DNA of 35,569 bases from Bacteroidota bacterium (GCA_020048595.1 JAIFMH010000378.1:1-35569); one strand, 5' to 3'. Counted from the stretch's first letter, positions 18,920 through 29,039 are shown. Numbers and translations are program-made. Notes: a model not told the origin generated them from the letters alone.

Positions 18920-21223
18920 TTAAAAAGCCGGGCGATTAAAAATAATAAACCCGATATTGACATAGAATGAAAGTGGTGTTTCGTCATCATAATAATTCAG
19001 CGATGCACTCAAAGGTCCTATAGGTGTGTTATACACAAAACTACCCGACAATATATAATGTAATGAAGGGAATATCTCACTCTTAATAACCTGCTGTTTA
19101 TAATCACTGCTTAACTCATAAATAGGAGCCATTAAAAATCCTTCGAACCTGAAATCCATATTTTTATTTAGCGATATTATATTCCGCATGCCAAGAGCAA
19201 TGAATCCTGCCGGCCTGTATTCTGCCTGGTAAATGGTCGACATTTCGTATATCGGACTGTATACCGGCATATAGAGTGTTGTTGAAGTATAGTTCCTGAA
19301 ACTTTCCAGGTTGTTAGCCTGAAATTCAAAATTTATCCCCGGCCTGTATAGTTTTCCGGGACGAAAGTATTTATCATATACAAATTTGAAAATAAAATAA
19401 TTATGATAATCGGTATAACTGTCCTGCAAGACTGATGTTGTTCCTGGAGTATGCCTTTCGAGCCCGCTAACAAATTGGACCGATGAAAACAACCTTGCTC
19501 CCTGGTTTGAATATTGCTTTCGGTTAAGTGTGTTAAATTCGATTTCGATATAAGGGCTATAAAAATTAAATTTAGTCCGGTCGGCTTCGTCTTCCTTCGT
19601 AGCAGTATTGGTTTGAAAATAATCAGCACGGTTCGATCCGATATTAATTCCTGTTTCCAGTTTCCCTTTATAGGTCAAAGGAAAACCAGCATCAATCCGG
19701 AGATAGGTATTATTCTCATACAGAAATGAAGGTGTATCATCCGTAAAGAAGAATGATTTGGTCCGGTAATAATTAAACTGATTAAAGGTATATTCAGCTT
19801 CCAGGTACTTGGGCTTTCGGCCTGGAAATTCCATTCTTCCGCCTACTAATGCGGAATTGTAAAAACGGCCGAAAGTTCCGTTAACCTTAGCGGTTGTTGC
19901 AATTTTCCGCCAAAGACTGTATTTCAATTGTAAAAAAATTTCGTTGGTACCACTTGATGACAAACTCCCGCCAAAATCGGCTTCAATTCCTTGTTCGTAT
20001 TGAGCATCCATTACAAATTTGTACCGCTGCGAAATGGTATCCAAAACCAGTGTCGGATATACCGATTTTAATCGATTCTCGCCTACAACTTTAAAATAGC
20101 CCGATTTAACTAGGTCAAGACTAATGTCCTGAGCGTAGTACGTATTTGATTTACGCCCCTTAACCTGACCCATCACTGCATTTGCAACATACAGAGCCTG
20201 TCCTTGCTGGATTCCTTTTACTTCGATACTGTTCACTTTGAGTTCAGGCTTGCGGTCATTAAACTTTTTTCGGATGCTGTCATGCATAGCCTGGGTAACG
20301 GTATCAAGAACAAACTGCCGGATTTGGGGAATAAGTCTCATGGTTGAAACGTATCCGCTATCAATAAAAGCTTCTGTATTTGAGAAATCGGTAAGATTAA
20401 CAGTTTTCAGTTCCGGCTCAATCAGAACGCTCGCATCGCAATACAGATCAAACTTCGTTTCATCCATAAGCATTGTTTTCAGCTGCGAAACAACATCATC
20501 ATCAGCAGGAGGAGGATAATTCCCGGCTGCTTTACTACCTATAATTATATCAGGGTAAAAATCCTCCATCACCACATCGGAAGGGAAATTATTATACATA
20601 CCTCCGTCGAACAACAGGCGACCATCAATGCGGATGGGTTTAAAATAAAAAGGAAAGGTCATTGATGCCCTGATAGCAGAACCTAAATCCCCTTTCTTCA
20701 GGATATATGGCCTGTTATTACCTACATCAGCGGCAACACAGCGGAATGGAACCATTAACTTATTAAAATCGTATCCTGATACTGCTGAGGCTTCTGAATA
20801 CAGTTCCAGGAAAGCAAAATCCATTCGCAACGGCGAAACTATATTAGTTGGCAATTGCGTTTGCAAAACGGAATCATACTTAAACTTGAAACTCAGCCAT
20901 GACGGATCTGGCTGTCCCTTCCTGAAGAAATAGGTATATTGCTGATCAAGCTTCCCGGACACCCATTTTGAAAATTCTTCGGAGTTGATGATTTGAAGCA
21001 TCTGATCAGGCGAATAGCCCGAAGCATATAAACCACCAATAATTGCTCCCATTGATGTTCCTGCGATATAATCAATCGGGATACCGCTTTCTTCGAGTGC
21101 CATCAATACGCCGATATGTGTTACTCCTTTAGCTCCTCCCCCGCTTAAAACAACTGCAACCTTCTGTGAATAAGCAGAAAAAGAGTAAATAAATACGAGC
21201 AATAAAAGGCATCTCTTTTTCAT
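18920..21223 (-). CDS. Patatin-like phospholipase fused to POTRA and Omp85-type barrel (PlpD-like)
   Basis: Signal peptide MKKRCLLLLVFIYSFSAYS; KVAVVLSGGGAKGVTHIGVLMALEE, GTSMGAIIGGLYASGYS, DGGMYNNFP (patatin Ser/Asp motifs); POTRA-like LKVNSIEVKGIQQGQ...; C-terminal barrel ending in Phe. Start chosen at the Met preceding the signal peptide. Confidence 0.92.
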   Translation of the reverse strand: MKKRCLLLLVFIYSFSAYSQKVAVVLSGGGAKGVTHIGVLMALEESGIPIDYIAGTSMGAIIGGLYASGYSPDQMLQIINSEEFSKWVSGKLDQQYTYFFRKGQPDPSWLSFKFKYDSVLQTQLPTNIVSPLRMDFAFLELYSEASAVSGYDFNKLMVPFRCVAADVGNNRPYILKKGDLGSAIRASMTFPFYFKPIRIDGRLLFDGGMYNNFPSDVVMEDFYPDIIIGSKAAGNYPPPADDDVVSQLKTMLMDETKFDLYCDASVLIEPELKTVNLTDFSNTEAFIDSGYVSTMRLIPQIRQFVLDTVTQAMHDSIRKKFNDRKPELKVNSIEVKGIQQGQALYVANAVMGQVKGRKSNTYYAQDISLDLVKSGYFKVVGENRLKSVYPTLVLDTISQRYKFVMDAQYEQGIEADFGGSLSSSGTNEIFLQLKYSLWRKIATTAKVNGTFGRFYNSALVGGRMEFPGRKPKYLEAEYTFNQFNYYRTKSFFFTDDTPSFLYENNTYLRIDAGFPLTYKGKLETGINIGSNRADYFQTNTATKEDEADRTKFNFYSPYIEIEFNTLNRKQYSNQGARLFSSVQFVSGLERHTPGTTSVLQDSYTDYHNYFIFKFVYDKYFRPGKLYRPGINFEFQANNLESFRNYTSTTLYMPVYSPIYEMSTIYQAEYRPAGFIALGMRNIISLNKNMDFRFEGFLMAPIYELSSDYKQQVIKSEIFPSLHYILSGSFVYNTPIGPLSASLNYYDDETPLSFYVNIGFIIFNRPAF

Positions 21224-21329
21224 GATAACAACAGGAAATATAAAAGTACAAATATAAGAAAATCCGACGCAAGGGCCGGATTTAATATTCATTCAGATAT
21301 GACTGAAGCTGTTTAAAAGCGCTTAAAAC

Positions 21330-22511
21330 CTAAACTTTTTCCAGGGCTTGCTCAAGATCGGCCATCAGATCCGCTACATCTTCGATGCCAACTGAATAAC
21401 GAACCAATCCATCCGTAATTCCTGCTTTTATCTTTCCCTCTGCCGATACTTTCGAATGCGTCATGGATGCCGGATGTTGAATCAATGTTTCAACTCCACC
21501 CAGCGAAACTGCGAGAATAGCCATTTTCACACTGTTCATCAGTATTCTTCCAGATTCAATTCCGCCTTTCAACTCAAAACTTATCATACTCCCAAATCCA
21601 TCCATCTGAACTTTTGCAAGCTCATGCTGAGGATGTGAAACCAGCCCCGGATACCGCACCCATGCCACTTTGGGATGATTTTCAAGATAAGTTGCCAGTT
21701 TGATTGCAGATTCCTGTGCCCTGTCCACACGGAGGCTTAAGGTTTTAACACCTCTTATTACAAGGTAGGCCTGGTGCGGATCCATATTAAATCCCAGTGT
21801 TACCATAACCGGACGCAGTTTTTTATACAATTCCTTATCCTTTGCAATAACAACGCCGCCAACAATATCTGCGTGGCCGTTTATAAACTTGGTAAGTGAA
21901 TGCAAAACGATATCAGCGCCCCAATCGAGCGGGCGTTGCAGGTAAGGGCTGCAAAAAGTGTTATCCACAGCAACAGGAATTCCATGCTGATGTGCCAGTT
22001 CGCAACAAGCCTTCAGATCGGTAATTTCCATGGTAGGATTCGAAGGCGTTTCGATGTATAACAGCCTGGTTTCCGGCCGTATGGCTTTTCGAACATCTTC
22101 AATATTAGCCGTATTTACAAAGGATGCCTCAACACCAAATTTTTTATAATATGTTTCGAGTACCACGCGTGAAGGCCCATAAACAGCTGCTGAACTTACC
22201 ACATGATCACCCTGCGAAAGCATTGCACCATACACAGTATTTACAGCACCCATGCCTGAACTTGTAGCAATTCCGCCAAATCCGTTCTCGAGTTCAGCCA
22301 GCAAAGTTTCCAGTGCATGTATGGTAGGATTGCCAATCCTTGTATAGATGTAGCCATCACTTTCGCCGGCAAAACAGGCTGCTCCATGCTCGGCACTGTC
22401 GAACTTAAACGTGGAAGTCTGGTAAATAGGCACCGTTGCACTACCTAGTGCATCATTGAATTCACCGCCATGGATGAGTTTGGAATTAAAACCAATGTTT
22501 TTGTTTTTCAT
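21330..22511 (-). CDS. Cys/Met metabolism PLP-dependent enzyme (methionine gamma-lyase / cystathionine gamma-synthase type)
   Basis: KLIHGGEFNDALGSATVPIYQTSTF, YTRIGNPTIHALE, IETPSNPTMEITDL, VDNTFCSPYLQRPLDWGADIVLHSLTKFINGHADIVGG (PLP-Lys), VSLGGVETLIQHPASMTHS. Confidence 0.95.
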   Translation of the reverse strand: MKNKNIGFNSKLIHGGEFNDALGSATVPIYQTSTFKFDSAEHGAACFAGESDGYIYTRIGNPTIHALETLLAELENGFGGIATSSGMGAVNTVYGAMLSQGDHVVSSAAVYGPSRVVLETYYKKFGVEASFVNTANIEDVRKAIRPETRLLYIETPSNPTMEITDLKACCELAHQHGIPVAVDNTFCSPYLQRPLDWGADIVLHSLTKFINGHADIVGGVVIAKDKELYKKLRPVMVTLGFNMDPHQAYLVIRGVKTLSLRVDRAQESAIKLATYLENHPKVAWVRYPGLVSHPQHELAKVQMDGFGSMISFELKGGIESGRILMNSVKMAILAVSLGGVETLIQHPASMTHSKVSAEGKIKAGITDGLVRYSVGIEDVADLMADLEQALEKV

Positions 22512-22563
22512 TCGAATCCAATTAAGTAAAAATTTAAAATAATTTGAATGCTGCTTATAAATC

Positions 22564-22584
22564 AGGAAGCGACCAATGCTTCCT
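22564..22584 (-). terminator. Hairpin between the PLP enzyme and the DUF2179-type gene
   Basis: AGGAAGC-gaccaat-GCTTCCT inverted repeat; no strong U-tract, so termination is uncertain. Confidence 0.35.
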
Positions 22585-22589
22585 TTATT

Positions 22590-23183
22590 TTATTTTCCTT
22601 TTTTCAACATCGATGCCAATCCATTCGTAAGTGAATTTTCGCGGTTATGTTTAAAAACACCTTCTTTTGCTTCTTTTACATCTTCAATGGTATAAAAAGC
22701 CGTCGGATGGTAATCATGCAGTGTTTTCAGAAAAACAGGAATTTCCTTGCGCCTGATGATTGAAAAGAGAACTTTAACGTTGCCTTTGGATCCTTCAGCA
22801 TCCAGAATAGTGAGTCCGAAATTATGTAATTTCAATGCTGCCAGAAGTTCAGGCGATTCACTCGAAAGAATAACCCTGATAATGGATGTGCCTATTGATA
22901 ACCTTTCTTCAAGTGTGATCCCAATAAAATTACCCATTGCAAATCCAGCACCATAAGCTACATAACACAACCAGTTATCAAGATGTTGCATAATCTGTCC
23001 AACGGCAAGGAGCCAGATAATTACTTCGAAAAAACCAAGAAAAGGCGCAATGTATTTCATCCCTTTCGAAAGAAAGATAAGCCTCAGAGTACCAATGCTC
23101 TGATCGAGTATGCGGGCAAAAAATATCAGGGATGGTAACAGTATCCATGTAAAAAACCAGGTATCGGAAGCTAAAAAATCCAT
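22590..23183 (-). CDS. DUF2179/DUF5698 (UPF0316-type) integral membrane protein
   Basis: Three-TM N-terminus with ARILDQSIGTLRLIFLSKG, GNFIGITLEERLSIG, and soluble C-terminal domain with ...LRIxRKEIPVFLKTLHDYHPTAFYTIEDVKEAKEG pattern. Confidence 0.88.
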   Translation of the reverse strand: MDFLASDTWFFTWILLPSLIFFARILDQSIGTLRLIFLSKGMKYIAPFLGFFEVIIWLLAVGQIMQHLDNWLCYVAYGAGFAMGNFIGITLEERLSIGTSIIRVILSSESPELLAALKLHNFGLTILDAEGSKGNVKVLFSIIRRKEIPVFLKTLHDYHPTAFYTIEDVKEAKEGVFKHNRENSLTNGLASMLKKGK

Positions 23184-23291
23184 AAGTAATAATACTGAGA
23201 TTGAGGTGCTAAATTAGTATTTTTATCCAGCCACCTATCCGGAAAACATAATTATTTCAATGTCTGAAAAACAAAACAAAATCCAATATTA

Positions 23292-23325
23292 TTGTTATGC
23301 CGGAACAAACGAATGTGTAACTTTG
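23292..23325 (+). promoter_or_regulatory. Candidate promoter for the tricorn-like protease
   Basis: TTG (23292-23294), 23 nt, TAACTTTG (23318-23325) 35 bp upstream of ATG. Confidence 0.4.
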
Positions 23326-23359
23326 TTGATATTCAAACTGAATCTAAAACCACATATAA

Positions 23360-26300
23360 ATGAACCGACTATTTCGCACTTTTCTTTTTTCAGCATTTTT
23401 AATTAGTCTTCCGGCTATTCTTGTTGCGCAGGATGAAGCCCGGTTATTGCGTTTCCCTGCTGTAAGTGGCAACACGATTGTTTTTTCTTATGCCGGTGAT
23501 TTATATACCGTTCCGGTAAGCGGCGGAATGGCACGTAAACTTACCAGCGATGCCGGATATGAAATGTTTTCTCACTTTTCGCCTGATGGAACTACTGTTG
23601 CATTTACTGCCCAGTATGATGGGAATACCGAAATATATACCATGCCAGCACAAGGAGGCGTTCCCGTAAGGCTAACCATTACTGCAACACTTGGACGCGA
23701 TGATATCAGTGATAGGATGGGGCCAAACAACATTGTTATGGGCTGGACACCTGATGGTAAAAACATTATATACCGTTCGCGAAAGCAAACATTCAACGAC
23801 TTTATCGGTCAACTGTTCACGGTTCCTGCCTCGGGAGGAATGTCGAAGGAACTGCCATTACCTGCCGGTGGTTTCTGTTCGTATTCGCCTGATGGAAATC
23901 AACTGGCATACAACAGGGTTTTTCGCGAATTCCGTACATGGAAGTATTATAAAGGTGGAATGGCAGATGATATCTGGATACATGATTTTGCATCTAAGAC
24001 TACACGCAATATTACCGATAATAAAAACCAGGATATATTCCCTATGTGGTTTGGCAATGAGATTTATTTCTGTTCCGACCGCGACCGGACTATGAATCTT
24101 TTTTGTTATGACACTAAAACTAATCAAACACGAAAAGTTACAAGCTATACGGAATATGACATCAAATTCCCTTCAGCCGGCGACAATCGCATTATTTATG
24201 AAAATGGCGGCTTTATTTACATATTTGACTTAAAAACCCAAACATCCTCAAAAGTCACCGTTCAGATTTCTGACGACTTCAATACCGCCCGTAATGAGTT
24301 AAAAGATGCTACACGCTATATGGGACAGGTAAATCCGTCTCCTGATGGAAAACGGATTGTTGTAACCGGCAGAGGTGATATTTTCACTGTTCCTGTTAAA
24401 GAAGGAATAACCCGAAATCTAACATCAAGCAGCAATGCACATGAACGGGAAGGATTCTGGTCTCCGGATGGCAAATGGGTTGCTTATCTGAGCGATGCAA
24501 GCGGCGAGTACGAAATTTATATCACGAAACAAGACGGAAGCGAACCTCCTGTTCAACTCACCAAAGGTGCTGACACTTATAAATTCACAATAAGATGGTC
24601 GCCCGACAGCAAAAAAATCATATGGAATGATAAAATGCTGCGATTGCAATATATTGATATTGCTACTAAAAAAGTTACACTTGTTGATAAATCAAAAGTT
24701 GCTGAATTCAATAGTTTCGACTGGTCACCGGATAGCCGATGGATTGTATACAGCCGTGCTCTCGAAAACGAAATGCAACAAATTATACTGTTTAATACTG
24801 CTAATGAAACTAAATCAGAAATAACCGATCAATGGTTTTCATCTGATCAGCCGGTTTTTTCAAATGACGGCAAATACATCATATTTACATCCGACCGTAC
24901 ATTTAATCCTATGTACAGCAATGTTGAATGGAATTATGCCTACGAAAACATGACCAAACTTTACCTGGTAACTCTCACAAAAGACACGCCATCACCTTTT
25001 GCGCCTTCGAATGATGAGGTAAAAACAGAAGAAGCTAAAGATCAGAAAGAAGCTAAATCAGCGAAAGACGAATCCGGTAAAAAAGCAAGTAAAACTGAAA
25101 AGACTGACAAGACTGATAAAAAAGAACCCGAGCCGGAAGTTAAACCGGTTAAAATTGATCTGGAAGGAATACAGCAACGCATCATCGAAATCCCTGTAGA
25201 TGCAGGTAACTATTGGAATCTCTGGTCAGTTGATGACAAGATTTACTACATAAACGCCAATGATAAAGGTAGAACAGCTAAAGTGTATGATCTGAAACAA
25301 AAAAAAGAAACCGAACTTGGGAATGATTTTGCTTTTGACATTTCAGCTGACGGCAAAAAAATGCTGATCAGGCAACGGAACAGGTTTTCAATGATCGACC
25401 TTCCCTCTTCGAAAATCAATACCGAAAAATACATTGATTTATCCGACCTTAAAATTTGGGTGAACAATCAGCTGGAATGGAAACAAATTTATGATGAAGC
25501 CTGGCGGCAAATGCGCGACTTCTTCTATGTCCCGAACATGCATGGTGTGGATTGGAAAGCCATGCACGATAAATACGCAGTAATGCTTCCCAATGTTAAC
25601 AACCGTAACGATCTTACCTACCTGATAGGTGAAATGATTGCCGAATTAAGTGTTGGTCATGCCTATATCAGTGGTGGCGAAACCAAACCTTTAGAAAGGA
25701 TAAAACTGGGACTCCTGGGTGCAAGACTTAGCAAAGATGCCTCCGGATATTTCAGGATCGACAGTTTATTGCAAGGAGCTAACTGGAGCCCTGATTTACG
25801 CTCGCCACTAACCGAAGTAGGCGTAGGCGCAGTAAAAGGCGAATATATTACTTCCGTAAATGGCAAGTCTACCAGGGAAATGCCAGATATTTATTCAGCA
25901 TTAATCAACAGATCAGGTAAAAATGTTGAACTAACGCTAAATACAACTCCGGCTGAAGGAGGGCGGAAAGTATTGGTGGTACCGTTAAGTGATGAGTCAA
26001 AACTCTATTACTATACCTGGGTGCAAAACAACATCCGCAAGGTGGATAAAGCAACCAACGGACAAGTCGGGTATATTCACATTCCCGACATGGGAGCCGA
26101 AGGATTGAATGAATTTGTTAAATATTTCTATCCTCAACTATCTAAAAAAGCATTGATTATTGACGATCGTGGAAACGGAGGAGGAAATGTTTCGCCTATG
26201 ATCATCGAACGTCTGAGCCGCGAAATACAAAGGAGCAATATGGCACGAAATGTAGAAACAATAGGACACACACCTGGCAAAATGATGCTTGGCCCCAAAG

Positions 26301-26668
26301 TATTGCTTATCGATAATTACTCTGCTTCTGACGGTGACCTCTTCCCATATGGCTTCAAAAAACATCAGCTAGGTAAAGTTATTGGCAAGCGAAGCTGGGG
26401 CGGAGTAGTAGGAATCAGGGGTTCATTACCCTTTGTGGATGGCGCTGACCTTCGCAAACCGGAATTTGCCAGCTACTCAGCCGACGAAAGCAAATGGATA
26501 ATTGAGGGCATTGGTGTAGAACCTGATATCGAGATCGATAATGATCCAACCAGAGAGTACGAAGGAATAGATGACCAACTGAATAAAGCAATAGAAGTGA
26601 TTCTTGATGAATTAAAAAATTATAAAGAACAACCTCCCATCCCGACTCCTCCGGATAAAAGCAAATAA
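23360..26668 (+). CDS. Tricorn-like S41 family peptidase with N-terminal beta-propeller (PD40) repeats
   Basis: 1102 aa; signal peptide; PD40 blades (FSPDGTTVAFTAQYDGNTEIYTMPAQGG, WSPDGKWVAYLSDASGEYEIYI); tricorn core SVGHAYI, PDZ-like segment, DDRGNGGG, DNYSASDGDLFPYGFKKHQLGKVIGKRSWGGVVGI. Confidence 0.95.
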   Translation: MNRLFRTFLFSAFLISLPAILVAQDEARLLRFPAVSGNTIVFSYAGDLYTVPVSGGMARKLTSDAGYEMFSHFSPDGTTVAFTAQYDGNTEIYTMPAQGGVPVRLTITATLGRDDISDRMGPNNIVMGWTPDGKNIIYRSRKQTFNDFIGQLFTVPASGGMSKELPLPAGGFCSYSPDGNQLAYNRVFREFRTWKYYKGGMADDIWIHDFASKTTRNITDNKNQDIFPMWFGNEIYFCSDRDRTMNLFCYDTKTNQTRKVTSYTEYDIKFPSAGDNRIIYENGGFIYIFDLKTQTSSKVTVQISDDFNTARNELKDATRYMGQVNPSPDGKRIVVTGRGDIFTVPVKEGITRNLTSSSNAHEREGFWSPDGKWVAYLSDASGEYEIYITKQDGSEPPVQLTKGADTYKFTIRWSPDSKKIIWNDKMLRLQYIDIATKKVTLVDKSKVAEFNSFDWSPDSRWIVYSRALENEMQQIILFNTANETKSEITDQWFSSDQPVFSNDGKYIIFTSDRTFNPMYSNVEWNYAYENMTKLYLVTLTKDTPSPFAPSNDEVKTEEAKDQKEAKSAKDESGKKASKTEKTDKTDKKEPEPEVKPVKIDLEGIQQRIIEIPVDAGNYWNLWSVDDKIYYINANDKGRTAKVYDLKQKKETELGNDFAFDISADGKKMLIRQRNRFSMIDLPSSKINTEKYIDLSDLKIWVNNQLEWKQIYDEAWRQMRDFFYVPNMHGVDWKAMHDKYAVMLPNVNNRNDLTYLIGEMIAELSVGHAYISGGETKPLERIKLGLLGARLSKDASGYFRIDSLLQGANWSPDLRSPLTEVGVGAVKGEYITSVNGKSTREMPDIYSALINRSGKNVELTLNTTPAEGGRKVLVVPLSDESKLYYYTWVQNNIRKVDKATNGQVGYIHIPDMGAEGLNEFVKYFYPQLSKKALIIDDRGNGGGNVSPMIIERLSREIQRSNMARNVETIGHTPGKMMLGPKVLLIDNYSASDGDLFPYGFKKHQLGKVIGKRSWGGVVGIRGSLPFVDGADLRKPEFASYSADESKWIIEGIGVEPDIEIDNDPTREYEGIDDQLNKAIEVILDELKNYKEQPPIPTPPDKSK

Positions 26669-26682
26669 CGCCGTAAATTATG

Positions 26683-26716
26683 AAAACGACGACTCCAATC
26701 TGAAGTCGTCGTTTTT
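26683..26716 (+). terminator. Rho-independent terminator after the tricorn-like gene
   Basis: AAAACGACGACT-ccaatctga-AGTCGTCGTTTT inverted repeat followed by T. Confidence 0.85.
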
Positions 26717-26805
26717 CATAATCCTCCTACAGACTATTTGTTGTTAAATTACGTTATTGCTTTCAAACACCTATTGAAAAAACATTCTCAATAAACCTGC
26801 TTCAC

Positions 26806-27534
26806 ATGACTCGTATTTATCTGATCTGTTTTTTTGTCATAGTAACTTCATACAGTGCCCTTGCACAGAAACAGAATAGTAATTACCCGTTACAAAATTC
26901 AGGTAGTTTATGGGTTGGTGCAATGGCCGGTCCTAGCTTACTTATCGAGAAAGCTGCTGATAGCCTTCCTGCCGGTATACAGGATTATTTCAACCAGTTA
27001 CGATCAGGCTGGCACTATGGCTTTGAAACAGAATATTTCCTAAACAAATATATTGGAATAGGAGCCAAGTATACCAGGTTCAATACAAAACAAGAGGCAG
27101 ACAGTATAGTAATCGAGTTCTTTTCAAGCACTTTTTACATCGATCTATCTAATAATATGAGTATTCATTCTGTTTCACCTATGGTTTATGGCAAGCTACC
27201 GCTGTTAAACAACAAATTATCTGTCACAGGTGGTCTTGGGCCGGCCTGGCTTTTTTATCGAAATTTAGGAACAGCGGTAAGTGATTCAGTAATGATAAAA
27301 GGATCTTCTCCCGGTTTATCTACATCTCTGCGAGTCAGCTATGAGTTGATTCCAAATCTAAATATTGGCTTGCAAGGGAGTTATATTTATTCGATACTGA
27401 AAGGATTCACCCAGGATGATGGCTCAGCAACACAGGAAATAACACTGGAAGAAGAAAACTATCAAAACATCTCCCGCCTGGATATTTCATTCGGAATATT
27501 CTATACTTTTCGTCGTAATCTGAGCAATAAATGA
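26806..27534 (+). CDS. Outer-membrane beta-barrel protein (OmpA-like/PorT-like barrel)
   Basis: Signal peptide; alternating amphipathic strands (LWVGAMAGPSLLI, YGFETEYFLNKYIGIGAKYTRF, LNIGLQGSYIYSILKG, LDISFGIFYTFRR). Confidence 0.75.
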   Translation: MTRIYLICFFVIVTSYSALAQKQNSNYPLQNSGSLWVGAMAGPSLLIEKAADSLPAGIQDYFNQLRSGWHYGFETEYFLNKYIGIGAKYTRFNTKQEADSIVIEFFSSTFYIDLSNNMSIHSVSPMVYGKLPLLNNKLSVTGGLGPAWLFYRNLGTAVSDSVMIKGSSPGLSTSLRVSYELIPNLNIGLQGSYIYSILKGFTQDDGSATQEITLEEENYQNISRLDISFGIFYTFRRNLSNK

Positions 27535-28307
27535 AAAAAAAGATATTTTTGTTTTTAGTTTTGAGCAATGCGTTTACTTTGATGGGGATAGCCCAGTCTG
27601 CCGTTAAGGAGTTTGATACAATACAATTCAACAGGCAGCTCGAGTTTGCCAACCAGCTTATCGAAAACGAATACTACACTCAACTCACAATTGACAAATT
27701 CAGTCAGCAGGAGGATGTTTCTGCAATTGAATGGTTTAGTTACAACGAAAACACTGCATGGTATACCGTTGGAGGAAATACTGTTGACAATAAATTCAAC
27801 ATCATTCACCATGTAAAATTTGATTCACTTTATTCGATATCCGATTATAAAGGCAGCTATGATACATCAGAGCTGAATGCGAAAGGAATCGCATTATCAA
27901 AGGCTAATATTCAATTTCAGATAATCCGCGACACCACCAGCATTTACTTTAATTCATTTGTTATCAGTAATCCTGACCAAACGATCAGCATCTGGAAGCT
28001 TCCTGCATTTCAACCAAGCGGCCAGGCAATTTATGGATATGAATGGGAGTATATTTTTGACAAAACCGGTAAAAATTTACTCAGGCAAAATTCATATACC
28101 AATATTTTAACTGGTGTCTGGATCGGCCAGCCACGTGAATTGTGGCTGAATTACCGAAACACAGATAAACCTACTCCAGGCAGCGTGTTTTTTGCTCAAT
28201 CCTTTCGCGATTACTTCACGCGCATACGCATTGATACCCGGAACAGCACCAGCACCGTAACAAAGGACACCAACGGAAATTACGTTTGGACCCACAAAAT
28301 AAAGTAA
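27531..28307 (+). CDS. Secreted hypothetical protein, 258 aa, translationally coupled to the OM barrel gene
   Basis: 4-nt ATGA overlap with the upstream stop; signal peptide KKKIFLFLVLSNAFTLMGIAQS; no family recognised. Confidence 0.8.
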   Translation: MKKKIFLFLVLSNAFTLMGIAQSAVKEFDTIQFNRQLEFANQLIENEYYTQLTIDKFSQQEDVSAIEWFSYNENTAWYTVGGNTVDNKFNIIHHVKFDSLYSISDYKGSYDTSELNAKGIALSKANIQFQIIRDTTSIYFNSFVISNPDQTISIWKLPAFQPSGQAIYGYEWEYIFDKTGKNLLRQNSYTNILTGVWIGQPRELWLNYRNTDKPTPGSVFFAQSFRDYFTRIRIDTRNSTSTVTKDTNGNYVWTHKIK

Positions 28308-28351
28308 TTCTTATTTTTTTCATTTCTTACTATCATAACATTCTTTATACA

Positions 28352-28359
28352 TATATTTG
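28352..28359 (+). promoter_or_regulatory. Candidate -7 element (TATATTTG) for the NfeD-like/flotillin operon
   Basis: TATATTTG 23 bp upstream of ATG 28382. Confidence 0.4.
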
Positions 28360-28381
28360 CTCTGACTAAATATTTCCTGAT

Positions 28382-28999
28382 ATGCAAACCTGGTGGGATG
28401 CCCTTACGGCCATCGAAAAAGTATTCTGGCTAATAGCCATACCATTTTCAGTAATCTTTTTAATTCAAATGGTGCTTTCATTCACCGGTATTGGTGGCGG
28501 AGCTACCGATCCGGGTGCGGAGCTGACTGATTTTCATTCTGATGCGTCAACCGCTGGGCACGATTTATCACAAAGCAATGAAGATTCCGGCCCTGGTTTC
28601 AGCTTTTTTACAATCCGCAATTTCATTGCTTTCTTTACCGTTTTCAGCTGGTCAGGCTTAGCATTCAATAATTCAGGTATCGGTATTGGATTAACAATTG
28701 TATTGGCAATATTACTTGGTGTTATAGCAATGCTTATCATCTCTTCACTCTTTTATTTCACCTCAAAAATGACAGGCAGTGGAAATGTTTCGATGAAAAA
28801 TGCCATCGGTGCCACCGGAAAAGTATACCTGCCAATTAAATCAAACCAGGGAAATATTGGCAAAGTACATGTTACATTTCAGGGATCAATCAGAGAAATG
28901 CAAGCTATTACAAAGCAGGACAGCGATCTACCAACCAATACAATCATAAAAGTAACCGGCCTGGCTGATGAAAGTATTCTTATCGTTGAAAAAAATTAA
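28382..28999 (+). CDS. NfeD/YuaF-like membrane protein with C-terminal OB-fold-like domain
   Basis: Hydrophobic N-terminal helices, C-terminal NAIGATGKVYLPIKSNQGNIGKVHVTFQGSIREMQAITKQDSDLPTNTIIKVTGLADESILIVEKN, directly upstream of flotillin. Confidence 0.82.
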   Translation: MQTWWDALTAIEKVFWLIAIPFSVIFLIQMVLSFTGIGGGATDPGAELTDFHSDASTAGHDLSQSNEDSGPGFSFFTIRNFIAFFTVFSWSGLAFNNSGIGIGLTIVLAILLGVIAMLIISSLFYFTSKMTGSGNVSMKNAIGATGKVYLPIKSNQGNIGKVHVTFQGSIREMQAITKQDSDLPTNTIIKVTGLADESILIVEKN

Positions 29000-29039
29000 A
29001 CATTTCATGCACATTTATTAATCTTAAATCAATCCTATC

